Positions 53,915 through 64,000 of a stretch of 64,000 nt of DNA are shown in pieces. The position numbers and the translations under genes were made by a program. Every line of letters begins with the position of its first letter. The first letter of the stretch is position 1. The notes under the pieces are model-generated. The model was not told where the DNA came from, did no database searches, and worked only from the letters and a program-made list of their open reading frames with translations. The DNA comes from Nitrospirota bacterium (lineage in GTDB: Bacteria; Nitrospirota; Nitrospiria; Nitrospirales; Nitrospiraceae). The DNA lies in assembly GCA_004296885.1 (NCBI GenBank), contig SCVN01000003.1, positions 1 to 64,000 of the forward strand, written 5' to 3'.

Positions 53915-56671
53915 ATGCCCTCACACTGGCACACATTTCGGCCCGAGGCGCTGGCCCAAGAACTGCGGTCAAGCGTGCATGCAGGGCTGACCGAGGAAGA
54001 GGCCTGCCTCCGACTCTCGCAGCATGGGTTGAATGAACTGCCCGAAGCCCCGCCCGTTTCTCCGTTCACGCTGTTCTTCGCGCAATTTTCAAATCTCATC
54101 ATCTGGGTCCTGATCGGCGCGGCGATCCTGTCCGGCCTGCTCCAGGAATGGGTGGATGCCGCGGCCATCCTGGCCATCGTGTTCCTCAACGCAATCCTCG
54201 GCTTTGCCCAGGAGTACAAGGCCGAACGGTCGCTGGCGGCGCTCAAGCGACTCTCGGTCGCGACCGCACGCGTGATCCGGGGAGGGACCCTCCGGTCCAT
54301 CCACGCCCGCGAACTGGTCCCGGGCGACCTGATCCAGGTCGAAGCGGGAGACCATGTTCCGAGCGACACGCGCCTCGTCTATGCGACGGGCCTGCGCGCG
54401 CAGGAAGCGGCGCTCACGGGCGAATCCACGCCCGTCGACAAGTCCGCCGAGGCTCTGCCCGACGCGACTGCGGCCTTGGCCGATCGGCGCAACCTGCTCT
54501 TCCTGGGCACCGATATCATCGCCGGCAAGGGCCTCGCGCTGGTGGTCTCGACGGGCCTCCGGACAGAACTGGGGCGCATCGCCTCCATGATCCAGAAAGC
54601 CGGAGGGGAGGGCACCCCGCTGCAGCGGCGGCTGGAACAGCTGGGACACCAGCTCCTCTACCTGTCGCTGAGCATCGTCACGGTCGTCTTCCTGCTGGGA
54701 CTCCTGCGGGGAGAACCGTTGATCGGGATGTTCCTCACCGCGGTCAGCCTAGCGGTCGCGGCGATACCGGAAGGGTTGCCGGCCATCGTCACCATGACGT
54801 TGGCATTGGGTGTGACCCGGATGGTGAAACGCCATGTGTTGATCCGACGCCTGCCGGCCGTGGAAACGCTGGGCTCCACGACGGTCATCTGCACCGACAA
54901 GACCGGCACGCTCACCAAGAACGAGATGACCGTCACACGCCTATACGCGGGCGGACGCATCTTCGAGGTCACCGGCGAGGGCTACGCGCCGATCGGGGAG
55001 GTTGTGGGAATGGTCAAGGCTGAGGTTGAGGTCAAGGAGACCCAGGAGGCGTCGGTCTTACCTCAACCTCGACCTCAACCTGAGCCTGGATCGAGCAATG
55101 CTTTGCGGGAGCTGCTGACCGCCGCCGTCCTGTGCAACGGCGCCACGCTGCGAGAAGAACGGAGCGTCTGGCAGATCGTCGGCGACCCGACGGAGGGCGC
55201 GCTTTTGGTGGCGGCAGCCAAGGGCCGCCTTTTCAAGGATCAACTGGAAGCGGATCACTCCTTCCTGGGCGAGGCTCCCTTCGATCCGGAACGAAAAATG
55301 ATGACCGTGGTCCGGAAGACCGCCCAAGGAGTTGCGGCCTATGTAAAGGGAGCCCCGGACCTGCTCTTGCAGCGGTGTACGCGTCGGATGACGGCCGATG
55401 GACGGGTGGAGCCTTTGAGTGCCTCCGACAAGCAGCAGATCATGGCGATGAACAGTGCCTTCGCGCAAGATGCTTTACGGGTGCTGGGGCTCGCCGAACG
55501 GCCCCTGGAGCAGAAACCCGACGCGTATCGCGCGAGCGACATCGAACAGGATCTGATTTTTTTAGGCTTGGTCGCGATGAAAGATCCGCTACGGCCGGAA
55601 GCCCTCGTCGCCGTGAACGCCTGCCGCGAGGCGGGCATCAGAACCGTCATGATCACCGGGGACCATCGGGACACGGCGGCGGCCATCGCCGGGGAGTTGG
55701 GCTTGCTGGATGGAGGGGACACGATATCCGGCGCGGACCTCGACCGGCTGTCGGACGAGGAGTTGGGGCGACAGGTCGAGCGGTTCTCCGTCTATGCCCG
55801 GGTGTCCGCCGAACATAAGCTCCGCATCGTCCGGGCCTGGAAGGCCCGCGGGGCGATCGTGGCCATGACCGGCGACGGGGTCAACGATGCGCCGGCCGTG
55901 AAGGAGGCGGACATCGGCATCGCGATGGGACTCACCGGCACCGACGTGACGAAAGAAGCATCCGCCATGGTCGTGACCGACGACAATTTCGCTTCCATCG
56001 CCGCGGCAGTCGAGGAGGGACGCGGCATTTACGACAATATCCAAAAATCCGTCCACTACTTGCTGTCCTGCAATATCGGCGAGGTGCTGGTCATGCTTCT
56101 GGCCACGCTGATCGGACTACCCCTGCCGCTGCTGCCGGTGCAGATACTCTGGATCAACCTGGTCACGGACGGATTGCCGGCCCTGGCCCTGGCCGTGGAC
56201 CCGGCGGACCCGGACCTCATGAGACGACCCCCGCGCCGGCCCGACCGCCGGTTCATTTCGAAGGAACGGATCATCTTTCTGTTTGTTCAAGGCCTGTTCA
56301 TGGCGCTGGTCACGACCGCCGCCTTTGCTTATTGCTTGTACGGTATGGACCAAGATCTCGATCGGGCCAGGACCCTCACCTTCACAATTCTGGTCATGGT
56401 CCAACTCTTCCATGCTTTTAACTGCCGGAGCGATCGCCATTCCCTGTTCACCATCGGATGGCTGACGAACAAGCCTCTCTTGTGGGCCGCAGCCAGCTCG
56501 GCCGCCTTGCAGGCCGTAATCCTTCTGACGCCATGGACCCGCGACCTTTTCAAGGTCGCCCCCTTTGATCCCGAACATTGGCTGCTGGCGCTGGGCCTGG
56601 GCCTGACCCCGTTGACGGCGATGGAGTTGTGGAAACGAGCGGGCGGGCGGAGGCCGGGGCCGGCGAAGTGA
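53915..56671 (+). CDS. P2A-type calcium-transporting P-type ATPase
   Basis: 918-aa inner-membrane ATPase. Cation_ATPase_N domain (about 5-75), actuator domain with [10 protein letters not shown], phosphorylation site [11 protein letters not shown], hinge [16 protein letters not shown] and ten transmembrane helices. The TM4 motif AAIPEGLPA and TM6 NLVTDGLPA are those of Ca2+ (or Mn2+) pumps (PacL-like). An in-frame palindromic insert (F1, about residues 367-393, PQPRPQPEP) lies in the nucleotide-binding domain. It follows the CzcA-like gene by 30 bp. Converges with the HtrA-like gene 9 bp away. Confidence 0.93.
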   Translation: MPSHWHTFRPEALAQELRSSVHAGLTEEEACLRLSQHGLNELPEAPPVSPFTLFFAQFSNLIIWVLIGAAILSGLLQEWVDAAAILAIVFLNAILGFAQEYKAERSLAALKRLSVATARVIRGGTLRSIHARELVPGDLIQVEAGDHVPSDTRLVYATGLRAQEAALTGESTPVDKSAEALPDATAALADRRNLLFLGTDIIAGKGLALVVSTGLRTELGRIASMIQKAGGEGTPLQRRLEQLGHQLLYLSLSIVTVVFLLGLLRGEPLIGMFLTAVSLAVAAIPEGLPAIVTMTLALGVTRMVKRHVLIRRLPAVETLGSTTVICTDKTGTLTKNEMTVTRLYAGGRIFEVTGEGYAPIGEVVGMVKAEVEVKETQEASVLPQPRPQPEPGSSNALRELLTAAVLCNGATLREERSVWQIVGDPTEGALLVAAAKGRLFKDQLEADHSFLGEAPFDPERKMMTVVRKTAQGVAAYVKGAPDLLLQRCTRRMTADGRVEPLSASDKQQIMAMNSAFAQDALRVLGLAERPLEQKPDAYRASDIEQDLIFLGLVAMKDPLRPEALVAVNACREAGIRTVMITGDHRDTAAAIAGELGLLDGGDTISGADLDRLSDEELGRQVERFSVYARVSAEHKLRIVRAWKARGAIVAMTGDGVNDAPAVKEADIGIAMGLTGTDVTKEASAMVVTDDNFASIAAAVEEGRGIYDNIQKSVHYLLSCNIGEVLVMLLATLIGLPLPLLPVQILWINLVTDGLPALALAVDPADPDLMRRPPRRPDRRFISKERIIFLFVQGLFMALVTTAAFAYCLYGMDQDLDRARTLTFTILVMVQLFHAFNCRSDRHSLFTIGWLTNKPLLWAAASSAALQAVILLTPWTRDLFKVAPFDPEHWLLALGLGLTPLTAMELWKRAGGRRPGPAK
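55013..55090. repeat. In-frame palindromic insert F1 in the Ca2+-ATPase
   Basis: Left words GGCTGAGGTTGAGGTCAAGG, right words ACCTCAACCTCGACCTCAAC. The arms are complementary and keep the reading frame. It falls in the N domain loop of the ATPase. Confidence 0.8.
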
Positions 56672-56680
56672 CGATCGGGT

Positions 56681-57757
56681 CTACCGAGCAGGGGCGGCCG
56701 AAGGAATACGGGGGAGGGGCGTGGTGAACTGGCCGTTTTTGCCGTACACCGTCAACTGCGCCGGCGCCGCACCGCCGGTCCGAAGAAAGATGTGCCAGAA
56801 GTCGCTGATGTTGTAGAGCTGGATGTTGTCGATGGCGGTGATGACATCGCCGAACGACAGGCCCGCCTCGGCCGCCGGCTTGGACGATTCCACCTGAACC
56901 GCCAGCACCCCCCGGTCAACTTCCAGGTTGAAACTGGCCACGATGCTCGGGGTCACGGTGACCGGCACGAACCCCACATCCGGCCGCATGACGGCCCCTC
57001 GGACCAGCATGGACTGAATGTGGGGAGCGGCCGCGTCGATCGAAATCGCGTAGCTGATGGCCTGAGCCGCCGGCGCCACGGCCGCATTGATGCCCACCAC
57101 CTGCCCCGATAGGTCCACGAGCGGTCCCCCGCTGTTGCCGGGATTGATGGCCGCGTCGGTCTGAATCAAGTCGTAGAGGGTCTCGCCGTTCGGCGCAAGG
57201 ATCGAACGGTCCATGGCGCTGACCACCCCCACCGTCACCGTGGAGCCGCCTTTCAAGGCGAAGGGATTGCCGATCGCCACGACCGTCTCGCCGATCTGGA
57301 GTTCGGCGGTACGGCCCAGCTTGGCCGCCACCAAGTCCTTGGCGTTGATTTTGATCACTGCCAGGTCCAGGAGAAAATCGCGCCCGACGACGCGGCCGGG
57401 CGTCATGCGCCCGTTGTGCAGGCCGACCACGACGCTCTTGACCCCCTCCACCAGGTGATTGTTCGTCAGGATGAACCCGGCTTCATCCACGATGAGGCCG
57501 GACCCGGAGCCGGGCGGGGAGGGGTGCTGCACCGCGCTGGGCGGCACGCCCCGGCTCATGACGGTGACGACCGACGGCCGCACCATCGCCACGACCTCCG
57601 GCACCGTCATCGGCTTGGGCTTCGCGCCGGCGGTGCCGTTGTCGGCAGACCGGGCCTCCGCGACCCAAAGCACCGCAAGCCAGAGGGAGCAGAGGGCGGC
57701 GCCCAGGCCGACCGTAAAAGCACGGGAAGGTGACCGGCTCTTCATATGAAGTGGCAT
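56681..57757 (-). CDS. HtrA/DegP-like trypsin-like serine protease with PDZ domain
   Basis: 358-aa periplasmic protease. Signal peptide (about 8-33, cleavage near ARS-A), protease domain with catalytic His (ILTNNHLVEG), Asp (LLDLAVIKI) and Ser (NPGNSGGPL), then one PDZ domain (about 260-350, with SFGDVITAIDN). Only one PDZ, unlike DegP. Start ATG 57757 is chosen because GGGGGAC lies just upstream; ATG 57745 is the alternative, and a longer frame to 58393 is antisense to the sigma gene. Known role: degradation of misfolded envelope proteins. The sigma-factor terminator lies directly upstream. Confidence 0.92.
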   Translation of the reverse strand: MPLHMKSRSPSRAFTVGLGAALCSLWLAVLWVAEARSADNGTAGAKPKPMTVPEVVAMVRPSVVTVMSRGVPPSAVQHPSPPGSGSGLIVDEAGFILTNNHLVEGVKSVVVGLHNGRMTPGRVVGRDFLLDLAVIKINAKDLVAAKLGRTAELQIGETVVAIGNPFALKGGSTVTVGVVSAMDRSILAPNGETLYDLIQTDAAINPGNSGGPLVDLSGQVVGINAAVAPAAQAISYAISIDAAAPHIQSMLVRGAVMRPDVGFVPVTVTPSIVASFNLEVDRGVLAVQVESSKPAAEAGLSFGDVITAIDNIQLYNISDFWHIFLRTGGAAPAQLTVYGKNGQFTTPLPRIPSAAPAR

Positions 57758-57805
57758 TGTCCCCCAAATCGGAACAAGTCTCAAGAGACGCACCGGAAAA
57801 TAAAA

Positions 57806-57829
57806 CGGGCGAGGCTTGCGCCTCGCCCG
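57806..57829 (-). terminator. Rho-independent terminator of the sigma factor gene
   Basis: Perfect 10-bp stem 57806-57815 and 57820-57829 with a 4-base loop (GCAA on the transcript), followed on the minus strand by TTTTATTTT. It sits between the sigma gene stop and the HtrA-like start. Confidence 0.9.
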
Positions 57830-57858
57830 CATGGTTGTCACGACCCTGCCCGCCGCAC

Positions 57859-59124
<1,266 letters not shown>

Positions 59125-59395
59125 CTCTCCACCCCTGCTCCCGGCCTTGCGGAAGTCTTCGTGATGATCGTCACAAGGATCTACGGCGATTCCTCTTGTA
59201 TAGATGTGAGAGCCTCCCGCCCCCCAAAGGATTCGCCCGCCATGGCAATCTCAGCGAATGCCCAAACCTTACCGATACTTACACGAATATCCAAGGTTCA
59301 GACACCCCTCCATCCGTGAAGGCCTGGAGAGGAATAGTGCAGTAGGTAAGGCGTGCCCTGCGGAAATCAATGGCAATTCGGCAGAAAGAGGAAAT
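59125..59395. other. Intergenic region upstream of the sigma factor
   Basis: About 270 bases holding the sigma gene promoter and the region downstream of slipin. A TATACA-like box is visible near 59195 on the minus strand, but no good -35 partner. No gene seen. Confidence 0.45.
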
Positions 59396-60184
59396 TTAGC
59401 CGGCGGCCCCTTCGTCTTTTTTGATCAGGCCCTTGAGGAGGGGGGAAATGATGTCGATGGGAACCGGGAAGATCGTGGTCGAGTTCTTCTCCGCCGCGAT
59501 TTCGACCAGGGTCTGCAGGTACCGCAACTGGAGGGCGATGGGATTCTGGCTCATGACCTGGGCCGCATCGGTCAGACGCTGGGCCGCCTGGAATTCCCCC
59601 TCGGCATGGATCACCTTGGAGCGTCGTTCGCGCTCCGCCTCGGCCTGCTTCGCGATGGCCCGCTGCATCTCCTGGGGCAGGTCCACGTTCTTGACCTCCA
59701 CGGCGGACACTTTCACGCCCCAGGGTTCCGTCTGTTGGTCGATGATCCGCTGCAGCTCTGCGTTGATTTCTTCCCGCTTCGACAGGAGATCGTCCAGCTG
59801 GCTCTGGCCCAACACGCTGCGGAGCGTGGTCTGGGCCATCATCGAGGTGGCGTAGAGATAATCTTCCACCTCGACGATCGCCCGTTGCGGGTCCACGACC
59901 CGGAAATAGATGACCGCGTTCACCTTGACCGACACGTTGTCCTTGGTGATCACATCTTGGGGCGGCACGTCCATCGTGACCGTCCGCAGGCTCACCCGTA
60001 CCAGCTTGTCGATCACGGGAATGATGACGACCACCCCGGGGCCGTTCCCGCCGATGAGGCCGCGCGCCAGCCGGCCCCAGCGAAAGATGACCGCTCGCTC
60101 ATATTCGCGCAGCACGTGGAAACCCATGCCCACCAGCAGGCCGAACAAGACCAGGAACGCGAGAGGGCTCAAGAGTAGGTTCAT
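59396..60184 (-). CDS. Slipin/stomatin-like SPFH-domain protein
   Basis: 262-aa membrane-anchored SPFH protein. One N-terminal hydrophobic segment (about 2-22, [19 protein letters not shown]), then the SPFH domain (about 28-200, with [26 protein letters not shown] and [17 protein letters not shown]), and a coiled-coil tail. Known partner of NfeD proteins; its start lies directly after the NfeD stop (1 bp gap), so the two form a conserved operon for membrane quality control or microdomains. Confidence 0.93.
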   Translation of the reverse strand: MNLLLSPLAFLVLFGLLVGMGFHVLREYERAVIFRWGRLARGLIGGNGPGVVVIIPVIDKLVRVSLRTVTMDVPPQDVITKDNVSVKVNAVIYFRVVDPQRAIVEVEDYLYATSMMAQTTLRSVLGQSQLDDLLSKREEINAELQRIIDQQTEPWGVKVSAVEVKNVDLPQEMQRAIAKQAEAERERRSKVIHAEGEFQAAQRLTDAAQVMSQNPIALQLRYLQTLVEIAAEKNSTTIFPVPIDIISPLLKGLIKKDEGAAG

Positions 60185-60185
60185 C

Positions 60186-61514
60186 TCAGATGGCTCCCTT
60201 CTTGACCGCAGGCTTGACGTAAAGCGTCAACCCCACCAGTTTCATGACCTCCGCCTGGTCGCCCGGCTGGAGCGGCTGTTCGCTGATCGCCTCCCACAGT
60301 TCTCCGTGCACCAGAATCTTGCCGTGCGGAGCCACCGGCGTCTTCGCCACGCCGACCAGCCCCACCATACCTTCGCGGCCCGTCGTGGGCTGCCGGCGCA
60401 TGACGCGCACCCCCATCCCGACCATCAGCAGGGTCAGCCCGGCCGCCAGGGCCACGACGGGCAGGATCACCGACCAGGAGATCTGCAGGAACGGGGCGTC
60501 GGTCTTCAGCAGCATGAGCGAGCCCAGGATCATCGCGGTCACGCCGCCGAGCGCCAGCAACCCGTAACTGGTGACCGACACTTCCAGGATGAACAGCACG
60601 ATGCCCAGGAGCATCAGCAGGACGCCCGCATAGTTCACCGGCAGGGATTGAAACGAATAGAAGGCGAGAATCAAGCTGATCGCGCCCACGATGCCGGGCA
60701 GGATCGCGCCGGGATTGTACAGCTCCGCCAGGATGCCGATCGTGCCGACCGTCATCAGGACATAGGCAATGTTGGGATCGCTGAGGGCTTTCAACAGCTC
60801 CAGCCGCCAACTCATGGGAAAAAAGTCGAACGGCGCGCCCTTGGTATGGAGCACCGCCGGACCGGCGGCGAGCGCGACCGTGCGGCCGTCCAATCGGTCC
60901 CGGAGCGTCGGGAGATCCTCGGCGACCACGTCGATGATCTTCAGGCTCAACGCTTCCTTCTCCGTCACCGACACGCTCTTGCGCACCGCATCTTCGGCCC
61001 AGGCGACGTTCCGCCCGCGCTGCTCCGCGATGGACTTGATGTAGGCGACCGAATCGTTCTCGACCTTCTCCTTCATCGTCTTGTCCATCTCGCCTCCGCC
61101 CATCGCGACCGGATGGGCCGCCCCGATGTTCGTGCCGGGCGCCATGGCGGCGACATGGGCGGCGATCGTCAGGAACACGCCGGCCGAGGCCGCGCGTCCG
61201 CCGGAGGGCGCGACGTAGACGATGACCGGGATCTTCGCGGCGATAAAGTCCTTGATGATGATCCGCATCGAGGTATCGAGCCCGCCCGGCGTATCCAGCT
61301 GCACGATCAGCGCCCGGGCCCCGGTGGCTTCTGCATGGGCCAAGGCATCGTGGAGATACTCGGCGGTCACGGGATTGATGACCCCTTCATAGGTGGCTAC
61401 GAGAAGGGGTGTTTCCGCTCGAGCCGTGTCGGCCACGACACAAGAGAACGCGCTTACAACCAGGGCTGACAGGGTCAGAAGAAGAGGAGATGATTTGCGC
61501 AACGGCGACTGCAT
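60186..61514 (-). CDS. NfeD-family membrane serine protease (ClpP-class)
   Basis: 442-aa protein. Signal peptide (about 10-33, cleavage near ARA-E), ClpP-like domain (about 35-225, with [14 protein letters not shown] and the nucleophile Ser in [11 protein letters not shown]), a membrane domain with four or five helices (about 240-370) and a C-terminal NfeD OB fold (about 380-442). ATG 61514 is used because AAGGA lies 7 bases upstream; a frame to 61559 lacks a site. Likely acts with slipin as a membrane protease. Confidence 0.9.
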   Translation of the reverse strand: MQSPLRKSSPLLLTLSALVVSAFSCVVADTARAETPLLVATYEGVINPVTAEYLHDALAHAEATGARALIVQLDTPGGLDTSMRIIIKDFIAAKIPVIVYVAPSGGRAASAGVFLTIAAHVAAMAPGTNIGAAHPVAMGGGEMDKTMKEKVENDSVAYIKSIAEQRGRNVAWAEDAVRKSVSVTEKEALSLKIIDVVAEDLPTLRDRLDGRTVALAAGPAVLHTKGAPFDFFPMSWRLELLKALSDPNIAYVLMTVGTIGILAELYNPGAILPGIVGAISLILAFYSFQSLPVNYAGVLLMLLGIVLFILEVSVTSYGLLALGGVTAMILGSLMLLKTDAPFLQISWSVILPVVALAAGLTLLMVGMGVRVMRRQPTTGREGMVGLVGVAKTPVAPHGKILVHGELWEAISEQPLQPGDQAEVMKLVGLTLYVKPAVKKGAI

Positions 61515-61698
61515 CGAGCTGTCCTTGTTCGACATCGGGCCGAGAGGGAGGCCCCGCATCGATGGCGCACGGCGTGGGACTGACTGATGGGCATCATACG
61601 ACCCACCCCCAACCCTGTCAAGAAAACCACGGAGCGTGCGAGGTGCCGAAACTACGTTGGTTGAAATGCCATCCCCGTTCTCCTAGAATGAGCCCACT

Positions 61699-62562
61699 AT
61701 GCGATTATTGCAAAACGGCGAACGCCTGCACCTGGTGGACAAGAAGGGCCGGCAGTACGCCCTGACGCTCAAGGCCGGCGAGACCTTCCAATACAGCGGC
61801 GAGACGATCCTCCACGACGACTTGATCGGCAAGCCGGACGGGTCGTTGGTCACCCTGTCCCGGGGCAAGCGAATGCTGGCGCTCCTGCCCACGCTCGGCG
61901 ACTACGTGCTCAAGATGCCGCGCGGCGCGCAGGTCATCTACCCCAAAGATCTCGCGATGATCACGGTCTGGGCCGATGTGTACCCGGGCGCCCGCGTCTT
62001 CGAAGCGGGGACCGGTTCCGGAGCCCTCACCATGGCGCTGCTGCGCGCGGTGGGAAACCGTGGTGCGGTCGTGAGCTACGAAGCGCGCGAAGATTTCGCC
62101 CGGACGGCGATGAAGAACATTGAGCGATACTTGGGACCGGTCCCCAATTTCACGCCGCGCATCCGTAATGTCTACGAAGGAATCGAGGCCGGCGACGGGC
62201 CCTTCGACCGGCTGGTGCTGGACCTGCCGGAGCCCTGGCAGGTGGTACCGCACGCGGCCCAGGCGCTCCGGTCCGGCGGGGTGTATTTGAGCTATGTCCC
62301 CACGGTGCCGCAAATCATGCAGACGGTGGAGGCGCTGGAGCGGGCCAACGTGTTTACGATGATCGAAACCTTCGAGACTCTGCTGCGGACCTGGAACATC
62401 CAGGGGCGAAGCGTGAGGCCGGACCATCGGATGGTGGCCCATTCCGGCTTCATCACGGTGGCGCGGAAAGTCGAGCCGGGACTCCTGGGGCCCGGCCCGG
62501 TCAGGGCCGAAACGGAGGACGAAGCCGATGGGCCCCAGTCCGACGAGGAGAACCAGGCATGA
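61699..62562 (+). CDS. trmI: tRNA (adenine-58-N1)-methyltransferase, TrmI
   Basis: 287-aa SAM-dependent enzyme. An N-terminal beta domain (about 1-75) is followed by a Rossmann methyltransferase fold with FEAGTGSGALTMALLRAVG (motif I, about 95-113), VSYEAREDF and a PDRLVLDLPEPW-like motif IV (about 165-180). Known TrmI methylates A58 in tRNA, a stabilising modification. Divergent from the NfeD gene. Overlaps the SDR by 4 bp. Confidence 0.92.
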   Translation: MRLLQNGERLHLVDKKGRQYALTLKAGETFQYSGETILHDDLIGKPDGSLVTLSRGKRMLALLPTLGDYVLKMPRGAQVIYPKDLAMITVWADVYPGARVFEAGTGSGALTMALLRAVGNRGAVVSYEAREDFARTAMKNIERYLGPVPNFTPRIRNVYEGIEAGDGPFDRLVLDLPEPWQVVPHAAQALRSGGVYLSYVPTVPQIMQTVEALERANVFTMIETFETLLRTWNIQGRSVRPDHRMVAHSGFITVARKVEPGLLGPGPVRAETEDEADGPQSDEENQA

Positions 62563-63314
62563 GCCGCTTGCAGGGGAAGGTCGCGCTGATCACCGGCTGC
62601 AGCGTCGGCATAGGGGAGGCGATCGCCCGGCGGTTCGCCCGCGAGGGGGCCTCGGTCGTCATCACCGGCCGGCGTAAGAATCTGCTCGACACGATCGTCG
62701 CCGACCTCGCACACGAGGGAGGCCGGGCGATCGCGGTCGCCGGCTCCGTCACCGACAAGGAGCACGCGCGGACAGCCGTGGACCAGGCGGTGCGGACGTT
62801 CGGCAAGCTCAATGTGCTGGTCAACAACGCGGGGATCGGCGCTTTCGGAAAGCAACTGCACGAGACAGACGATGCGACCTGGGACGAGGTCCTGGCCGTG
62901 AACCTCACCGGCGCCTTCCGTATGACCAGAGCGTCGGTTCCCGCCATGCTCGCGGCCGGCGGCGGCTCGATCATCAACATCTCCTCGATCGCCTCGCTGG
63001 TCGGCATTCCCATGCTGGCTGCCTATTCGGCCAGCAAGGGAGGCATGGATTCGCTCACCCGCTGCACCGCGATCGACTATGCCAAGCAGGGCATCCGCTG
63101 CAACGCGGTGAACGCGGGGCTCGTGGATACGCCCATGGCCGCCGGCTTGATCAACGACCCGGAGAAGCTGGCCTGGGTGATGACCATGTATCCGCTCGGC
63201 CGGCCGGGCAAGCCGGAGGAAGTGGCGAGCCTGGTGCTCTATCTGGCTTCGGACGAATCGGCCTGGGTAACGGGCGGCCTGTTTCCGATCGACGGCGGCA
63301 TGACCGCCCAGTAA
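62559..63314 (+). CDS. Short-chain dehydrogenase/reductase (FabG-like)
   Basis: 251-aa Rossmann oxidoreductase. The nucleotide site TGCSVGIGEA (about 13-22), NNAG (about 88-91), catalytic Ser (NISSIASL), Tyr and Lys (YSASKGG) are all present. NAD(P)-dependent; the substrate is not clear and fits many SDRs, including acyl-ACP reductases. ATGA overlap with trmI indicates coupled translation. Confidence 0.92.
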   Translation: MSRLQGKVALITGCSVGIGEAIARRFAREGASVVITGRRKNLLDTIVADLAHEGGRAIAVAGSVTDKEHARTAVDQAVRTFGKLNVLVNNAGIGAFGKQLHETDDATWDEVLAVNLTGAFRMTRASVPAMLAAGGGSIINISSIASLVGIPMLAAYSASKGGMDSLTRCTAIDYAKQGIRCNAVNAGLVDTPMAAGLINDPEKLAWVMTMYPLGRPGKPEEVASLVLYLASDESAWVTGGLFPIDGGMTAQ

Positions 63315-63326
63315 ACGGAGGGCACG

Positions 63327-63659
63327 ATGGATAGGATTAGGCATAGACAGGGACTCTCGCGCCATCCGGTCGGCGCCATGCTGCTCGTCGGCCTCCTGTT
63401 GCTCGCGGCCGGAACCGCCTGGGCCCAGGCCGGTGTGGAATTTCCCGGAACCGTCCTGCTGGTTGACCCGGCGGCGGGCAAGCTGGCGGTGAAGAAGGAC
63501 GGCGGGGGCACGCGCTTCACCTTCGTAGTGAACGAAAAGACCCAGTTCGAAGGGACGATCAAGAGTCTGAAGGACGTGAAGAAAGACGACAAGGTCACCG
63601 TCCTCTATGCCGTGACGGGAAGCCAGTATCTGGCTCAGAAAGTGACGAAAGGAAAATGA
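63327..63659 (+). CDS. Small exported protein (110 aa), unknown
   Basis: Signal peptide (about 15-35, LLVGLLLLAAGTAWA, cleavage at AWA-QA) and a small beta-rich domain (FPGTVLLVDPAAGKLAV, FTFVVNEKTQFEGTI, KDDKVTVLYAV) resembling DUF5666-type OB-like modules. GGAGG precedes the ATG. In the same operon as the SDR; function unknown. Confidence 0.75.
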   Translation: MDRIRHRQGLSRHPVGAMLLVGLLLLAAGTAWAQAGVEFPGTVLLVDPAAGKLAVKKDGGGTRFTFVVNEKTQFEGTIKSLKDVKKDDKVTVLYAVTGSQYLAQKVTKGK

Positions 63660-63661
63660 GG

Positions 63662-63735
63662 TTGTCCGTCGTCAGTCTTCAGTTCTCAGTTTATGACCGA
63701 AAACTGATCACTGCTTACTGATCACTGTTTACCTC
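63662..63735. repeat. Family C-like palindromic repeat, copy C6
   Basis: Words CAGTCTTCAGTTCTCAG and AAAACTGATCACTGCTTACTG between the exported protein and aroE. Confidence 0.7.
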
Positions 63736-63741
63736 CCCATC

Positions 63742-64000
63742 ATGGAGATCAACGCCAGGACCCAGCTCTGCGGACTGCTCGGCAATCCGGTCGAGCATTC
63801 CCTCTCACCGGCCATCCACAATGCAGCCTTCCAAAAACTGGGTCTGAACTTCGTCTACCTCGCCTTCAAGGTCGAGGACCTCGACGGCGCCGTCCGCGGC
63901 ATCCGGGCACTGGGCAACCTGCGTGGATTCAGCGTGACGATTCCCCACAAGGTGGCGGTCATGCCGTTCCTCGACGAGGTGGAGCAGACGGCCAAGCACA
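63742..64000 (+). CDS. aroE: Shikimate dehydrogenase, 5' part (runs off the window)
   Basis: 86 residues visible. [20 protein letters not shown] carries the substrate-binding SLSP motif, and [13 protein letters not shown] has the catalytic Lys in TIPHK. This matches AroE, which reduces 3-dehydroshikimate with NADPH. ATG 63742 starts after repeat C6; the C-terminal NADP domain lies beyond the window. Confidence 0.95.
   Translation, partial: MEINARTQLCGLLGNPVEHSLSPAIHNAAFQKLGLNFVYLAFKVEDLDGAVRGIRALGNLRGFSVTIPHKVAVMPFLDEVEQTAKH

Overview
The window is a GC-rich bacterial chromosomal segment carrying environmental-type genes: PAS/MEDS sensor kinases, NAD-linked formate dehydrogenase, heavy-metal RND efflux, many universal stress proteins and a stomatin/NfeD pair. 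This combination fits Nitrospirota (Nitrospira-like). That placement is an inference from gene content; no rRNA or other firm phylogenetic marker is present.

Layout. (1) 1-17969, minus strand: an apparently continuous signalling cluster of about 18 kb. It holds a 255-aa sensor-like protein, a PAS/GAF kinase, a metallo-beta-lactamase-fold diiron protein (ODP/FprA-like), a degenerate kinase, a receiver-PAS kinase and two giant MEDS-PAS-GAF kinases, the last running off the left edge. No separate response regulator is visible. (2) 18003-19371: a decayed UspA remnant and an intact tandem UspA. (3) 19566-26946, minus: a TPR-CHAT lipoprotein, a DUF4384 protein, a MacB-type permease without its ATPase domain, and a MacA-type adaptor. 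(4) 27238-29514, minus: an alpha/beta hydrolase, a CBS-MgtE transporter, a zinc ribbon and a 31-aa membrane peptide. (5) 29880-32765, plus: a THEP1-like protein, UspA, a cupredoxin, tandem UspA and a DUF2934 protein. (6) 32749-40973, plus: an unrecognised protein translationally coupled to NAD-dependent formate dehydrogenase subunits (FdsG/B/A-like), then a PfkB sugar kinase and a tandem UspA. (7) 41002-56671: a lower-GC stretch with two small lipoproteins, then a CusCBA-like Cu(I)/Ag(I) efflux operon, a CzcBA-like divalent-metal RND pair and a P2A Ca2+-type ATPase. (8) 56681-61514, minus: HtrA-like protease, sigma-70 factor with a clear terminator, slipin and NfeD. (9) 61699-64000, plus: TrmI, an SDR, a small exported protein and the start of aroE.

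The most striking structure is not a gene. Between and inside genes lie several families of imperfect palindromes built from short degenerate words: family A near GCCAGAATTG, B near GGAGACGCGG, C near GCTGATGGCTGA, and single cases D, E and F. Family A (six copies) shares a conserved central dyad, and two copies share 38 identical bases. Families B and C sit in frame at the same loop of three paralogous kinase ATPase domains, while a fourth paralog has an empty site. Family F sits in frame in the Ca2+-ATPase. Other copies supply protein ends: the lipoprotein signal of the CHAT protein, and the C-termini of the PfkB kinase and a giant kinase. This behaviour as intergenic hairpins plus protein-tolerated inserts is the best candidate here for something undescribed.
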